In this document: positions 17,979-29,174 of the stretch, one piece after another
Position numbering within the stretch: position 1 is the stretch's first letter
Layout: every line of letters begins with the position of its first letter
Origin: Agrobacterium tumefaciens
GTDB taxonomy: Bacteria > Pseudomonadota > Alphaproteobacteria > Rhizobiales > Rhizobiaceae
Direction of reading: 5' to 3'
Assembly (NCBI RefSeq): GCF_013318015.2
Contig: NZ_CP115841.1
Location: 248,001 to 312,000 of the forward strand
DNA: 64,000 bases
Made by a program: the position numbers and the translations under genes
Notes under the pieces: model-generated
The model's input: the letters and a program-made list of their open reading frames with translations, nothing else
Told to the model about the DNA's origin: nothing
Databases searched by the model: none

Positions 17979-20900
17979 TCAGTTGGCAAGAACCCGCTGC
18001 GACGGAAAGGTAATTTCCACCAGCGTTCCCTCGTTCGGTGTCGAGGTGATGGAGAAGTTCGCACGGTTGGCGTCCACCATCGCCTTGGTCAAGGGAAGGC
18101 CGAGCCCGGTGCCATCGCCGCGCACGCGCTTGCCCGATGACGCCACCTGCCGGAACGGCTTCATGGCCTGTTCCAGCTCAGCCCGGGTCATGCCGATGCC
18201 CGTATCGCGGATACGCAGCGCGACGCTGCCATTGGCCTCATAGGCGGTGGAAACCACGATCTGGCCGCCTGATGGCGTGAAGCGGATGGCGTTCGACAGG
18301 ATGTTGAGCACGATCTGCTTGATCGAGCGCAGGTCGGCAACGATCTGTGGAACGGATTGCGAAAGCGCCGTGCGGATGATGACACGCTGATTGTTGGCCT
18401 GCGGCTGCACCAGCGAGACCGCCTCGGCCACCGTCTCGTTCAGCGGAACCGCGATGAAATCGACATCCATCTGCCCGGCTTCGATCTTGGAGATGTCGAG
18501 GAGGTCGTTGACGATATCGAGCACATGCCGGCCCGAACGTCCGATATCATTGGAATATTCCACATAACGCGGATGACCGATCGGCCCGAAACGCTCGGTC
18601 GCCATCATGTCCGCAAAGCCGATGATGGCGTTGAGAGGCGTGCGGATTTCGTGGCTGACACGCGCAAGAAAATCGGTCTTGTGCGCATTGGCGGTTTCCG
18701 CCGCGCGCTTGGCGTTGCGTAACTCTTCTTCCGTGCGCTTCCACTGGGTGATGTCACGGATGACCACGCAATAGCCGTGCGAGGATTTGAGCCGCCCGAT
18801 CGTCATGAACAGCGGCAGAAAACCGCCGGATGCCTCGCGGCCGATCACCTCGCGGCCATCGTTCAGCACGCTGGCGACACCGTTATTGGCAAGGCCGGAA
18901 AGATAGTCCAGCACCGCGCGCTGGCTCTCATGCGCAAACAGGGTGACGAAGGGCTTTCCTGCGATTTCGCCATTGTCGTAGTTGAATAGCGCACTGGCGG
19001 AGCGATTGAGCGAACGGATTTCGCCGTCGTCTCCCAAAAGCACCACGCCATCCGTTGCCGTTTCCAGAATGGAATGCAGTTCTTCGACTTCGCCCTGCAA
19101 TACGGAAACGCTGCCTGCGTCGGCATTCGCGGTTTCGGCCGCTGACGTATTCTCGTTGGCTGCCGTAACCGGTGCCTGCTTTTCTTCCAGCGGAACCAGC
19201 GACAGCATCAGTGCCTTGGTGTCTTCCCAGCGGATGGATTGCAGCCGTGCCTTGACCGGAATGATGTCATTTTCGGCGCTGACGACGACCATGCCGCCTT
19301 CGTTATCAGGCATATCCTCAAGCTCCTGCCGTTGCAGCAGGGCTTCCAGTCCACCGACCTCGTCCAATTCATCAAGAGAGCCGTAGCCCGTCAGCCGCAG
19401 GAAATCCGGATTGGCATGGATCAGCCTGTCACCGGCATGCACCAGCAGTGCCACGGGCATCTGGTCCAGCGTTTCGGCGCTCAGCGCATCGGCGGGGCGC
19501 AGCGGTGGGCTAACCATCGCAGCGGCGATATCGGCCGCCGGTACCACCTCGGTGAAGGCGACTGTCTTTTCTTCGATCTGGATTTCATCGGCAGGCTTGT
19601 TCGTGGCCGCAGGGCGTTCGCCGCGAACATAGTCCGCGAAGAGATCGTCTTCCTCAGCCGGTTCTGCGACATTAACGTCTTCTTCCAGCACGGGCGGCAG
19701 GTCCACCTGCGTTACCGCGTCGATATCGTCTTGGATATGCTGTGCAGCCGGATCGGTAGAAGGAGCGTCTTCTTCCGCCTTCGGGCCTTCGTCTGAAACG
19801 GCATCTACGGGTGCCAGCGTCCGGCCAATTTCGCGGAAGGCGGCCTGCTCGCCTGCGGTCAGGCCCTCGCGGGAGCGCCAGCGGCGCTCTTCCAGATGGA
19901 CGACCTTGTCGGAGGTTGGCTCCGGCTCTGGTTCCGGGGTCGGTACGATTGCCAAGGCCGGCACTTCGAATTCCGGCGGGCTGTAATCGTGGGGCCGCTC
20001 TTCGTCCGAAATCTCGGCTGGCGCATCTTCAGCGGCCGGGATTTCCGCATCGAGCTCATCGAGAAAAGCCAGCAATTCCTCGTCTTCATCCTCGGCAGCC
20101 GGCTGCGGCAAAACCTCGGTTTGAAGGGCGTCTTCGCCGTGCAGGAAGGTGAGGCCGGTGGCGTGCGGATCCTCTGCGGCATCGGCCAGCCGCACGATGC
20201 CGAAACCACGGAAACCGTCAAATTCGCGCGAGCGCGTATAGGTGGGAAGGGCGGCGAGATCGATCGGCACCATGAGAGACGTGCCTTCAACCGGCCAATA
20301 GATCGTCTTGCCAGACCAGGTATCACGGCGGCCGAGAAGCTCGCGAATCTTGCCTTCCGGATCGAGATTGAACAGTGCCGCCACATCGGCAAAACTCATG
20401 CCTTCGACAGCTGCCGCCTTCGCGCCCACAGCCTCCGCAAATTCGTGCGAGATCGAGCTGAAGCGGCCCTCGGCATCGATTTTCCAGACGAAACGGGATG
20501 CACGCGCACCGGCGTTGAAGACAAAAGGCTGGGGTTCGTCGGTCGGTTCCACGTCCGCCGGGAGATCCTCTTCAACGGGTGCAGCGGTCTGCGCCGCTAT
20601 TGTTTCAGCGACCTCATCTTCCGCCTCTGCGCGCTCCACGTCCGGGGCCTGTTCGGTATGGTCTTCGCTGGAAGCCTGGCCAGCTGCCGGAACCTCTGCC
20701 TCATCCGCATCCAGTTCAAAGAGATCGGCAATATCGTCCGTCATCGCCGCATTCGCAGCCGTATCGGCATCCTCCAGCGGGACATCCGCCGGAGCATCCG
20801 TTTCTTCTTCTGCTGCAAGTAATGGCAGGACGGTTTCCTCATCCTGTTCCACCGTCACTTCGTCTTCGACGTCGGAAGGCAGTTCCGGCACGTCCTCCAC

Positions 20901-21722
20901 ATCTTCTATCCCGGCGACGGCGTCGAGCACGGAATCGAACGAGGCAGCCGTTGCGGCAACAGGCGCGGTCTCGGCGACCGGCAAAACCGGTTGGGCGGCG
21001 GCCGGGGTTTCCTGCGGCTTGTCTTCGGCAAAGCCGTTAACGGGATCGAGCGTCCCGAGCGCGGTTTCGACCACGAACAACAGATTGAGTTCTGGCGATG
21101 TCGTGATCTGGCCGGCGGCGGCGGGCATGTAACCCTTGCCGGTCGGCACGGGCCGTTTGACGAGGTGGCCAGCCTGACCTGCGGCCATCCTAACCAGCGT
21201 CCTTGCCGTATGCGGCGTGATGCCGAGCGACGCAAACTTGGCCGAAGCGGCAACGACCTCGTTATCGCCATTGATGACAGCGATATGGATATCGGGATCG
21301 TCAAAGCCTTCAATCATGCGCCTTGCGCATTCCGCCGTGTCAGGTGCGGCCTGATCGGTGAGGGCGGAAAACAGAATAGCAGGCTGGCCCGGTTCGGCCT
21401 CGATGATTTCCGCCTTGGCGGTAACGGCAAGACTGCGGAAGCCGGCATTGATACGAATGGTAAACGGCAGGCTGTCGCCCGTCTTCGAAAGACGCGCAGC
21501 CGTCGCGGCCAGCTGCCGGAAGGTCACGTCCTGCCGTTTGGGCCCCTGTTCCAGAAAATCATAGACCATCGGCGTGCCGAACAGCGCTGCACCGCGCCCA
21601 TTGGCCCAGAGCGCGCTCTGAAGATCGAGCGAGAACAAAGCCATCGCCTCGCCGCGCCCGAAACCTTCGCGCACCCGTTCATGCACTGCGATATCGATAA
21701 AGGGATACTGGACGGCGGGCAT
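17979..21722 (-). CDS. pdhS1: PAS-domain sensor histidine kinase, PdhS family (cell-cycle DivK kinase/phosphatase)
   Basis: A 1247-residue kinase. The N-terminus (MPAVQYPFIDIAVHERVREG) and following ~230 residues match the conserved sensory region of Brucella PdhS and its relatives; residues ~230-420 are a Glu/Asp/Ala/Pro-rich disordered linker, then PAS-like segments, a PAS domain near 880-1000, HisKA with SHEIRTPLN (His ~1024) and an HATPase domain with N box LNILSNAIRF, G1 RDTGIGM and G2 GDGTGLGLPL. The family phosphorylates or dephosphorylates DivK and so acts above CtrA; A. tumefaciens PdhS1 fits this. Start at 21722 chosen on the conserved N-terminus. A CtrA-type box lies 87 bases upstream. 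Confidence 0.9.
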   Translation of the reverse strand: MPAVQYPFIDIAVHERVREGFGRGEAMALFSLDLQSALWANGRGAALFGTPMVYDFLEQGPKRQDVTFRQLAATAARLSKTGDSLPFTIRINAGFRSLAVTAKAEIIEAEPGQPAILFSALTDQAAPDTAECARRMIEGFDDPDIHIAVINGDNEVVAASAKFASLGITPHTARTLVRMAAGQAGHLVKRPVPTGKGYMPAAAGQITTSPELNLLFVVETALGTLDPVNGFAEDKPQETPAAAQPVLPVAETAPVAATAASFDSVLDAVAGIEDVEDVPELPSDVEDEVTVEQDEETVLPLLAAEEETDAPADVPLEDADTAANAAMTDDIADLFELDADEAEVPAAGQASSEDHTEQAPDVERAEAEDEVAETIAAQTAAPVEEDLPADVEPTDEPQPFVFNAGARASRFVWKIDAEGRFSSISHEFAEAVGAKAAAVEGMSFADVAALFNLDPEGKIRELLGRRDTWSGKTIYWPVEGTSLMVPIDLAALPTYTRSREFDGFRGFGIVRLADAAEDPHATGLTFLHGEDALQTEVLPQPAAEDEDEELLAFLDELDAEIPAAEDAPAEISDEERPHDYSPPEFEVPALAIVPTPEPEPEPTSDKVVHLEERRWRSREGLTAGEQAAFREIGRTLAPVDAVSDEGPKAEEDAPSTDPAAQHIQDDIDAVTQVDLPPVLEEDVNVAEPAEEDDLFADYVRGERPAATNKPADEIQIEEKTVAFTEVVPAADIAAAMVSPPLRPADALSAETLDQMPVALLVHAGDRLIHANPDFLRLTGYGSLDELDEVGGLEALLQRQELEDMPDNEGGMVVVSAENDIIPVKARLQSIRWEDTKALMLSLVPLEEKQAPVTAANENTSAAETANADAGSVSVLQGEVEELHSILETATDGVVLLGDDGEIRSLNRSASALFNYDNGEIAGKPFVTLFAHESQRAVLDYLSGLANNGVASVLNDGREVIGREASGGFLPLFMTIGRLKSSHGYCVVIRDITQWKRTEEELRNAKRAAETANAHKTDFLARVSHEIRTPLNAIIGFADMMATERFGPIGHPRYVEYSNDIGRSGRHVLDIVNDLLDISKIEAGQMDVDFIAVPLNETVAEAVSLVQPQANNQRVIIRTALSQSVPQIVADLRSIKQIVLNILSNAIRFTPSGGQIVVSTAYEANGSVALRIRDTGIGMTRAELEQAMKPFRQVASSGKRVRGDGTGLGLPLTKAMVDANRANFSITSTPNEGTLVEITFPSQRVLAN

Positions 21723-21808
21723 GTCGAAACCTATTCTGGCACTACCGGACCTTGCGAGGCTTTCGGCTTCCTCATGAAGCTGAAACGTAAACCCGCTGAG
21801 GCACCACG

Positions 21809-21823
21809 TTAACAGAATTTTAA
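21809..21823. promoter_or_regulatory. Candidate CtrA box upstream of pdhS1
   Basis: TTAA (21809-21812), seven bases, TTAA (21820-21823), about 90 bases before the pdhS1 start. This would close a loop in which CtrA controls a kinase acting on the DivK-CtrA pathway. The rest of the 21723-22083 gap holds only a GTTAAC near 21877 and a GC-rich inverted repeat GGCGGC/GCCGCC near 21840-21860. Confidence 0.45.
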
Positions 21824-22083
21824 ATAACTTCACAGGGCGGCGCGGTCCACCGCCGCCTGAATGAATCGCCAAATAGAGTTAACATGAACAGGCCCGGCGA
21901 GACCCGTTCTGGCCCCGTTCCAGATTGCAAGCGGTATACCCGGCTATCGACTGTTGCCAGCTCTGGCGCCATGAAAACGGCTTGCCTTTCCAAGCCTTTT
22001 TTCGCAAAATTCGCTGAAGGACTTGCAAATAGCGAAAACACCTTTTATGTCACCCCCCGTGGCGCCGGTTCGGCGTTTGATGT

Positions 22084-22160
22084 GCGGTTGTAGCTCAGTT
22101 GGTTAGAGCGCAGGTTTGTGGCACCTGAGGTCGGAGGTTCGAGACCCCCCAACCGTACCA
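22084..22160 (+). tRNA. tRNA-His (GTG), lacking G-1, with A73
   Basis: Full cloverleaf with encoded CCA: acceptor GCGGTTG (22084-22090) pairs with CAACCGT, D-arm GCTC...GAGC, anticodon stem CAGGT/ACCTG around loop TTGTGGC (anticodon GTG), variable AGGTC, T-arm GGAGG/CCCCC with one A.C mismatch, then A73 and CCA. The normal bacterial G-1:C73 pair is missing; the end is G1.U72 with A73, the form reported for many alphaproteobacteria together with a divergent HisRS. Confidence 0.95.
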
Positions 22161-22368
22161 TCTCCAATTTCCTAAAATTCCTGAAAATCATTGCAGCGAT
22201 TTCAAACCCGATTTGGGTTATCGCAAACGCATGTCTTTGCTGCGCGTCGACTGTGCGGTTTCCTCCCTTCCAAAAACCATTTGGCTAAAATCTCTTGCGC
22301 TGGTATTGTCCGCCCAACGAAACCTTATGAAAGCCAGCAGCATAGCGTCTACGCTTGTGCGCGGCGAA

Positions 22369-23958
22369 ATGGACAAGACAGTGATCGACCCCGGAAACGG
22401 CCCAAAGCCGTCGGAACAAGGGGCGTCGGTGGCAAACAAAGGGAAAGCGAAGCGATCCCGTCGTGGCAAGAAAAACAGGCGTGACGGTAAACCCCGTGAC
22501 GTTGCTGTGCTGTCGCATGATGTTGCCGCGGATGTTCCGGCCGGTTCCCCCTATGTATCGGCTCTCGAGCCGGATGCCGAACCGCGCAAAAGAAAGCGGC
22601 GTCGGCGTTCCCGTGGCAAAGGCACCTCCCATCAGACGCCGCCTGCTGCCAGTGAACAGCCAGAGGCTGTCGTCGCAACGGATGCCACCAATCCATCCTC
22701 CGTGCCGCCTGCCGGTGGTCGCAAGTCGCGTAACCGCAAGCGGGCTCACCGTGATCCGCGCAGCCGCGATCCGCAGGGTCGCCCGCTGGTTCCCTCCCAT
22801 GCGCCCCGACATGTCGGCAAGCAGAACGGTCGCGCCAATGGGACGGCTCAGGAACCGCACCGGCAACAATCCGAAATGTCCGCCCGTCACGGCGCCCGCC
22901 ATCAAGAGCATGGCTCCGAATTCGCAACGGACATGTATGCGGCGCTCGATCTCGGAACCAATAATTGCCGACTGCTGATCGCGCAGCCGACACGGCCCGG
23001 CCAGTTCCGGGTCGTCGATGCCTTTTCGCGCATCGTCAGGCTGGGCGAGGGGCTGGTATCGACCGGCCGTCTTTCAGACGATGCCATGGATCGCGCGGTG
23101 GAGGCTCTCAAGGTCTGCTCCTCGAAACTTGCTGGACGCCCGATCAGGCGTATGCGCCTCATCGCCACCGAAGCTTGCCGGGCAGCAACCAATGGCGAGG
23201 AGTTTCTGGAGCGGGTTACCCGGGAAACCGGGCTCAAGCTTGAGATCATCAGCCGCGAGACGGAAGCGCGTCTCGCCGTTTCGGGTTGCGCCTCCCTGGT
23301 CGGGCGTGAAGCCCGTTCGGTGGTACTTTTCGATATAGGCGGCGGATCGTCGGAAATCGCGGTCATCAAGGTCGGCGAAAACCGTTCCAACCGGCTCGCC
23401 AACCACATCACCCACTGGACATCGTTGCCGGTCGGCGTTGTTACCCTCTCGGAACGCCATGGCGGCCGCGATGTGACGCCGGATGTGTTTGCCGCCATGG
23501 TGCGGGAAGTCGAAGGGCTGCTGGATGCCTTCCAGTGCCCGCCTCTGGCGCCGCTTGCGCATCACGAGGATTTTCACCTGATCGGAACCTCGGGTACGGT
23601 GACGACGCTTGCGGGCGTTCACCTCGACCTGCCGCGCTACGATCGCCGCAAGGTGGATGGCCTCTGGCTTTCAGATACCGAGGTGACGGCGATGCAGGAC
23701 AAGCTTCTGGCATGGGATTTTGCCGGCCGCGCCGCCAATGCCTGCATCGGTCCTGACAGGGCCGATCTGGTTCTGGCCGGCTGCGCCATCCTCGAGGCCA
23801 TTCGCCGTCGCTGGCCGGCGCGGCGCATGCGTGTGGCCGATCGCGGGCTGCGCGAAGGCCTGTTGACGGATATGATGGCGGATGACGGCGCATGGCGGCG
23901 TAACCGGATAAGGCGCATGCAGATGGCACGGCAGGACAGAACGGAAGGTTTGACATGA
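22369..23958 (+). CDS. ppx: Ppx/GppA-family phosphatase with basic N-terminal extension
   Basis: A 529-residue protein from the ATG at 22369. Residues ~1-185 are low-complexity and strongly basic ([22 protein letters not shown]). The Ppx/GppA ASKHA-fold domain follows: [44 protein letters not shown] (phosphate-binding) and [13 protein letters not shown]. The family hydrolyses polyphosphate and/or pppGpp. It lacks the C-terminal helical domains of E. coli Ppx, and the start is uncertain because in-frame ATG/TTG codons occur up to 22213 with no clear ribosome-binding site. The stop overlaps the rlmE start by four bases. Confidence 0.88.
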   Translation: MDKTVIDPGNGPKPSEQGASVANKGKAKRSRRGKKNRRDGKPRDVAVLSHDVAADVPAGSPYVSALEPDAEPRKRKRRRRSRGKGTSHQTPPAASEQPEAVVATDATNPSSVPPAGGRKSRNRKRAHRDPRSRDPQGRPLVPSHAPRHVGKQNGRANGTAQEPHRQQSEMSARHGARHQEHGSEFATDMYAALDLGTNNCRLLIAQPTRPGQFRVVDAFSRIVRLGEGLVSTGRLSDDAMDRAVEALKVCSSKLAGRPIRRMRLIATEACRAATNGEEFLERVTRETGLKLEIISRETEARLAVSGCASLVGREARSVVLFDIGGGSSEIAVIKVGENRSNRLANHITHWTSLPVGVVTLSERHGGRDVTPDVFAAMVREVEGLLDAFQCPPLAPLAHHEDFHLIGTSGTVTTLAGVHLDLPRYDRRKVDGLWLSDTEVTAMQDKLLAWDFAGRAANACIGPDRADLVLAGCAILEAIRRRWPARRMRVADRGLREGLLTDMMADDGAWRRNRIRRMQMARQDRTEGLT

Positions 23959-24695
23959 GCAAGGCGCCCACAAGCACCAATCGCACCGGCCGAAAGATCG
24001 GTCAGAAGGTCAAGAAGACCAAGCTCAAGGCCTCATCGCGCCGCTGGCTGGAACGTCATATCAACGACCCCTATGTGCAGCGCGCCAAGCTTGAAGGCTA
24101 TCGCGCCCGCGCCGCCTTCAAGCTTCTGGAAATCAACGACAAGCACCAGATCCTGAAGGGCGCCACCCGCATCATCGACCTTGGTGCGGCACCCGGAAGC
24201 TGGTCGCAGATCGCTTCTAAGGTTACCGATTCCACGGAGGATGATATCCGCGTCGCCGCTATCGATTTTCTCGAAATCGATCCCATCCCCGGCGTGAAGA
24301 TCCTGCAGCTCGACTTCCTCGATCCGACCGCACCGGACCAGTTGATGCAGGCCGTTGGCGGCACGCCGGATCTGGTACTGTCCGACATGGCGGCACCAAC
24401 TACGGGCCACCAAAAGACGGACCACATCCGCACCATGCATCTGTGCGAAGTCGCGGCCGATTTCGCGGTTCAGGTGCTGGCGGAAGGCGGCCATTTCCTC
24501 GCCAAGACCTTCCAGGGCGGCACGGAAAAGGCCTTGCTCGACATGCTGAAGAAGAACTTCAAGCAGGTCCTGCATATCAAGCCGGCGTCCTCGCGCTCGG
24601 AATCGGTCGAAATGTTCCTGCTCGCCAAGCATTTCAAGGGCCGGACAGCCGAAACGCAGTCCGTTATGCACGTGGATGAGGCGGACGAAGACTAA
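23955..24695 (+). CDS. rlmE: 23S rRNA 2'-O-ribose methyltransferase RlmE (FtsJ/RrmJ)
   Basis: Methylates the 2'-OH of U2552 in 23S rRNA. The 246-residue protein shows the SAM-binding [14 protein letters not shown] at 74-87 and the K-D-K-E catalytic tetrad in [25 protein letters not shown] and [12 protein letters not shown]. There is a ~25-residue Lys/Arg-rich N-terminal tail. Start and ppx stop share ATGA, so translation is coupled. Confidence 0.95.
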   Translation: MSKAPTSTNRTGRKIGQKVKKTKLKASSRRWLERHINDPYVQRAKLEGYRARAAFKLLEINDKHQILKGATRIIDLGAAPGSWSQIASKVTDSTEDDIRVAAIDFLEIDPIPGVKILQLDFLDPTAPDQLMQAVGGTPDLVLSDMAAPTTGHQKTDHIRTMHLCEVAADFAVQVLAEGGHFLAKTFQGGTEKALLDMLKKNFKQVLHIKPASSRSESVEMFLLAKHFKGRTAETQSVMHVDEADED

Positions 24696-26093
24696 TCACT
24701 CTGCCGGTTGCGAGACCTTGCCGCGGTGGCCGGAAACGGCCGCGCCCGCTTGCGCGTCCATGCGGATGATCGGCACGATTGCAAACAGCGAAACGAGCGC
24801 CACGATGGTGAAGGCAACGTGGAAATCGGCGAGCTGCAGATGCGAGCCAGATAACATGCTGCTGACTTCCAGGATGGCGGCTGCGAAAGCCACGCCGAGC
24901 GCAAGGCTGATCTGTTGCAGCACGGATGCCATCGAAGTTGCCTGACTTGCCTGGCTGTCGTCTATATCGGAATAGCTGAGCGCGTTGGATCCGGTAAAGA
25001 AGAAGGAACGGGCAAAGCCCGCCGTGACCAGGCAGATCATGATCAGCGGGTAGGGCGTTTCCGGCGTGAAGAAGCTGTTGGCGAGCGTCGTGAAGGCGCC
25101 GACGATGCCGGCTCCGATCAGCGTTGATCTGAACCCCGTTGCGGCAAAGACCCGCTTGGCCATGAATTTCGTGGTGATCGCGCCGATTGCCCCGGCAAAG
25201 GTGATCATGCCTGACTGAAACGGGTTGAGCCCGAAACCGATCTGCAACATCAACGGCATCAGGAAGGGAATGGCGCCCGTGGAAATGCGGAAGGCGGTGC
25301 CGCCAACGGTGGCCGCCCGGAATGTCGGGTTGCGGAAAATGCGGAAATCCAGAATGGGGGCAGGGTGGTTTGCCGCGTGGCGCACATAAAGAAAGCCGCA
25401 GATGAAACCGATGACCGTCGAGGCGATGCCGATGGCGGGCGGCAGTGCAGGAAGGCTGACGACCGAGACGCCGAAAACCACGCCCGATGCTGCGAGACCG
25501 GATAACACGAAACCCTTGCCGTCCATCGGTGGCGGATTGGTGGTCTCGATTTCCGGCAGGAAGATCGTCGACAGCCAGATGCCGATGACGCCGATGGGCA
25601 CGTTGATGAGGAAAATCCAGTGCCATGAAAAATAGGTGGTGATGAAACCGCCGATCGGCGGGCCGGTCAGAGGCCCGACAAGCGCCGGTATCGTCAAAAG
25701 CGCCATGGCGGAAACCAGTTCGCTGCGTTGCGTCGTCCGCAGGAGGACGAGGCGGCCAACGGGCGTCATCATCGCCCCGCCCATGCCTTGCAGGAAGCGC
25801 GAAACGACGAATTCGAATACCGATGACGAGACTGCGCAGCAGATCGAACCGACGACGAAGACGCCGATGGCGAAACGGAAGATTTTCTTCGCGCCGTATT
25901 TGTCGGCCATCCAGCCGCTGATGGGAATGAAGATCGCCAGCGACACCATATAGGCCGTCAGTGCGAGCTTGAGCGTGATCGGACCCACATGAAGATCGGC
26001 CGCAATGGCTGGAAGCGATGTGGCGATGACGGTGGAGTCCATCTGCTCCATGAAGAGAGCGACTGCCAGGATCAGGGGAATGATGCGGTTCAT
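24696..26093 (-). CDS. MFS drug/solute exporter, DHA2-like
   Basis: A 465-residue major facilitator transporter. Motif A is visible as GWMADKYGAKKIF and the drug-exporter motif C as GPLTGPPIGGFITTYFSW, with VALFMEQMDSTVIATSLPAI (motif D1) in helix 1. The layout suits the EmrB/QacA-type DHA2 family although it is short for 14 helices. I start at 26093 (MNRIIPLIL); an upstream ATG at 26123 is possible. Its stop codon abuts that of rlmE with no base between, so the two genes converge without a visible terminator. Confidence 0.87.
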   Translation of the reverse strand: MNRIIPLILAVALFMEQMDSTVIATSLPAIAADLHVGPITLKLALTAYMVSLAIFIPISGWMADKYGAKKIFRFAIGVFVVGSICCAVSSSVFEFVVSRFLQGMGGAMMTPVGRLVLLRTTQRSELVSAMALLTIPALVGPLTGPPIGGFITTYFSWHWIFLINVPIGVIGIWLSTIFLPEIETTNPPPMDGKGFVLSGLAASGVVFGVSVVSLPALPPAIGIASTVIGFICGFLYVRHAANHPAPILDFRIFRNPTFRAATVGGTAFRISTGAIPFLMPLMLQIGFGLNPFQSGMITFAGAIGAITTKFMAKRVFAATGFRSTLIGAGIVGAFTTLANSFFTPETPYPLIMICLVTAGFARSFFFTGSNALSYSDIDDSQASQATSMASVLQQISLALGVAFAAAILEVSSMLSGSHLQLADFHVAFTIVALVSLFAIVPIIRMDAQAGAAVSGHRGKVSQPAE

Positions 26094-26283
26094 GAGGCTG
26101 CCTGCGGCTCTCCGCTGCGACAATGGTATCGCAGTTCCTCCTACGCCTGATGGGCCGACTTGCCAACACGTTAATTATCAATTTCTGAAGTTCCGATCAA
26201 ACCTGCGTGAGGCCGGTTTTCTTGCAACTTTCTCGCTCTATTGTCCGTTGGGCAAAGTGACATTGGCGAGAATCGGGAGAAAA

Positions 26284-27288
26284 ATGATGACTCAATCCTT
26301 GAGCATGAGCAGACGCGGCCTTATCGGTGTGGCGGGAGCAAGCGTTCTCGGCGCGCCGCTTTTGATGGCGCGCACCGCAACGGCGCAGACGAACCAGCCG
26401 CAAACTTCCATGGAGATCAAACACGCCATGCCGCCTGAAACCAATCGCTTCAAGCTTGGTAATTTCGAAGTGCTTGTCGTGAAGGATGGCGCGCGCGCCG
26501 CGCCCAATCCGGGCGAGACCTTCGGCACCGATCAATCGGCGGAAACCGTCGGCAAGCTGCTGGAAGACAATTTTCTGCCGAAGGAGCAATTCGTCAATTC
26601 CTTCTCGCCGGTTCTCGTAAATACCGGCACGGACCTCGTGCTGTTCGACACGGGTTTCGGCGAGTCCGGCCGTGGCGCTGGTAATGGCCGTCTTATCGAA
26701 GGCATGGCGGCTGCCGGTTACTCTCCTGAGGACGTGACCGTGGTGGTGCTGACCCATATGCACGGAGACCACATTGGCGGATTGATGGAAAAGGGCGCGC
26801 CGGCCTTCTCCAAGGCGCGTTATGTTTTCGGCCAGGCGGAATATGATTTCTGGACGGACGAGAAGCGGGTTGGCACGCCTGCCGAAGGCGGCCAGAAGGG
26901 CGTCATCGCCAACGTCAAACCGCTGGCGGAAAAGGCGACCTTCATCGGCGACGGCGCTGACGTGGTTTCCGGCATCACCGGCATTGCGGCGTTTGGCCAT
27001 TCGCCGGGCCACATGATCTTCCGTGTCGAATCGGAAGGCAAGCAGCTGATCCTGACGGCTGACACGGCCAACCATTTCGTCCTGTCGCTGCAAAAGCCGG
27101 ATTGGGAAGTGAAGTTCGACATGGACAAGGCGGCGGCCGCTGCAACCCGCAAGAAGGTCTACGACATGATCGCCACGGACCGGCTGCCGTTCCTCGGCTA
27201 TCACATGCCTTTCCCGGCTGTCGGTTACGCGGAAAAGCTGGATACGGGGTACCGTTTCGTGCCGAAGTCCTACCAGTTCGACATCTGA
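26284..27288 (+). CDS. Tat-exported MBL-fold metallo-hydrolase
   Basis: A 334-residue metallo-beta-lactamase-fold protein. The N-terminus has a twin-arginine signal (SMSRRGLIGVAGASVLGAP, cleavage near ATAQT). The metal site is THMHGDHIGG, with further ligands in FGHSPGHM and the Asp of ILTADTAN. GGGAGA precedes the ATG pair. Resembles periplasmic quorum-quenching-like or generic hydrolases; the substrate is unknown. It is followed by a 45-bp repeat and a terminator. Confidence 0.85.
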   Translation: MMTQSLSMSRRGLIGVAGASVLGAPLLMARTATAQTNQPQTSMEIKHAMPPETNRFKLGNFEVLVVKDGARAAPNPGETFGTDQSAETVGKLLEDNFLPKEQFVNSFSPVLVNTGTDLVLFDTGFGESGRGAGNGRLIEGMAAAGYSPEDVTVVVLTHMHGDHIGGLMEKGAPAFSKARYVFGQAEYDFWTDEKRVGTPAEGGQKGVIANVKPLAEKATFIGDGADVVSGITGIAAFGHSPGHMIFRVESEGKQLILTADTANHFVLSLQKPDWEVKFDMDKAAAAATRKKVYDMIATDRLPFLGYHMPFPAVGYAEKLDTGYRFVPKSYQFDI

Positions 27289-27289
27289 T

Positions 27290-27334
27290 GCATATCGCGC
27301 AAAAGCGTTAAGCGGTTTTGCGATAACGACATGC
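27290..27334. repeat. 45-bp palindromic intergenic repeat, copy 2
   Basis: Starts GCATATCGC and ends CGACATGC, with AAAAGCG...GCGGTTTT centre. Same length and central GCGGTTTT as the other copies. Confidence 0.65.
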
Positions 27335-27422
27335 GTAAAAACAAGCAGTTAAAGCGCGTCGTGCGGAACAGGGATCCACAGGACGCTCTTTAACGCCTGC
27401 TGCAATGCAGCAACAGAATAAG

Positions 27423-27447
27423 CCCGGAAGGTCATTCCGGGTTTTTT
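27423..27447 (+). terminator. Rho-independent terminator upstream of guaB
   Basis: CCCGGAA (27423-27429), loop GGTCA, TTCCGGG (27435-27441), then six Ts. It ends the metallo-hydrolase transcript or a short leader RNA (27335-27422). Confidence 0.85.
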
Positions 27448-27560
27448 CTATTTCCTTCCTGTCATGAACGTGTTACCAGCCCTCGCCAACTTCCAAGCAA
27501 TCCTTGCAGGGCGCCGGGGTGAACTTTTCGTTCCGGGACGGCCACGCATTTTCATTATGA

Positions 27561-29078
<1,518 letters not shown>

Positions 29079-29120
29079 TCTTTCGAACCGAATCCGCAAC
29101 AACATAGTCTCAGTATTTGG

Positions 29121-29156
29121 CGCTCCCCGATCCACGCCGGATCGGGGAGCGTTATT
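29121..29156 (+). terminator. Stem-loop after guaB
   Basis: A perfect 13-bp stem (29121-29133 with 29139-29151) around loop ACGCC, followed by a weak TTATTGT tail. Likely a terminator or mRNA-end stabiliser. Confidence 0.65.
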
Positions 29157-29174
29157 GTGATTGGAGGAGAAAGC

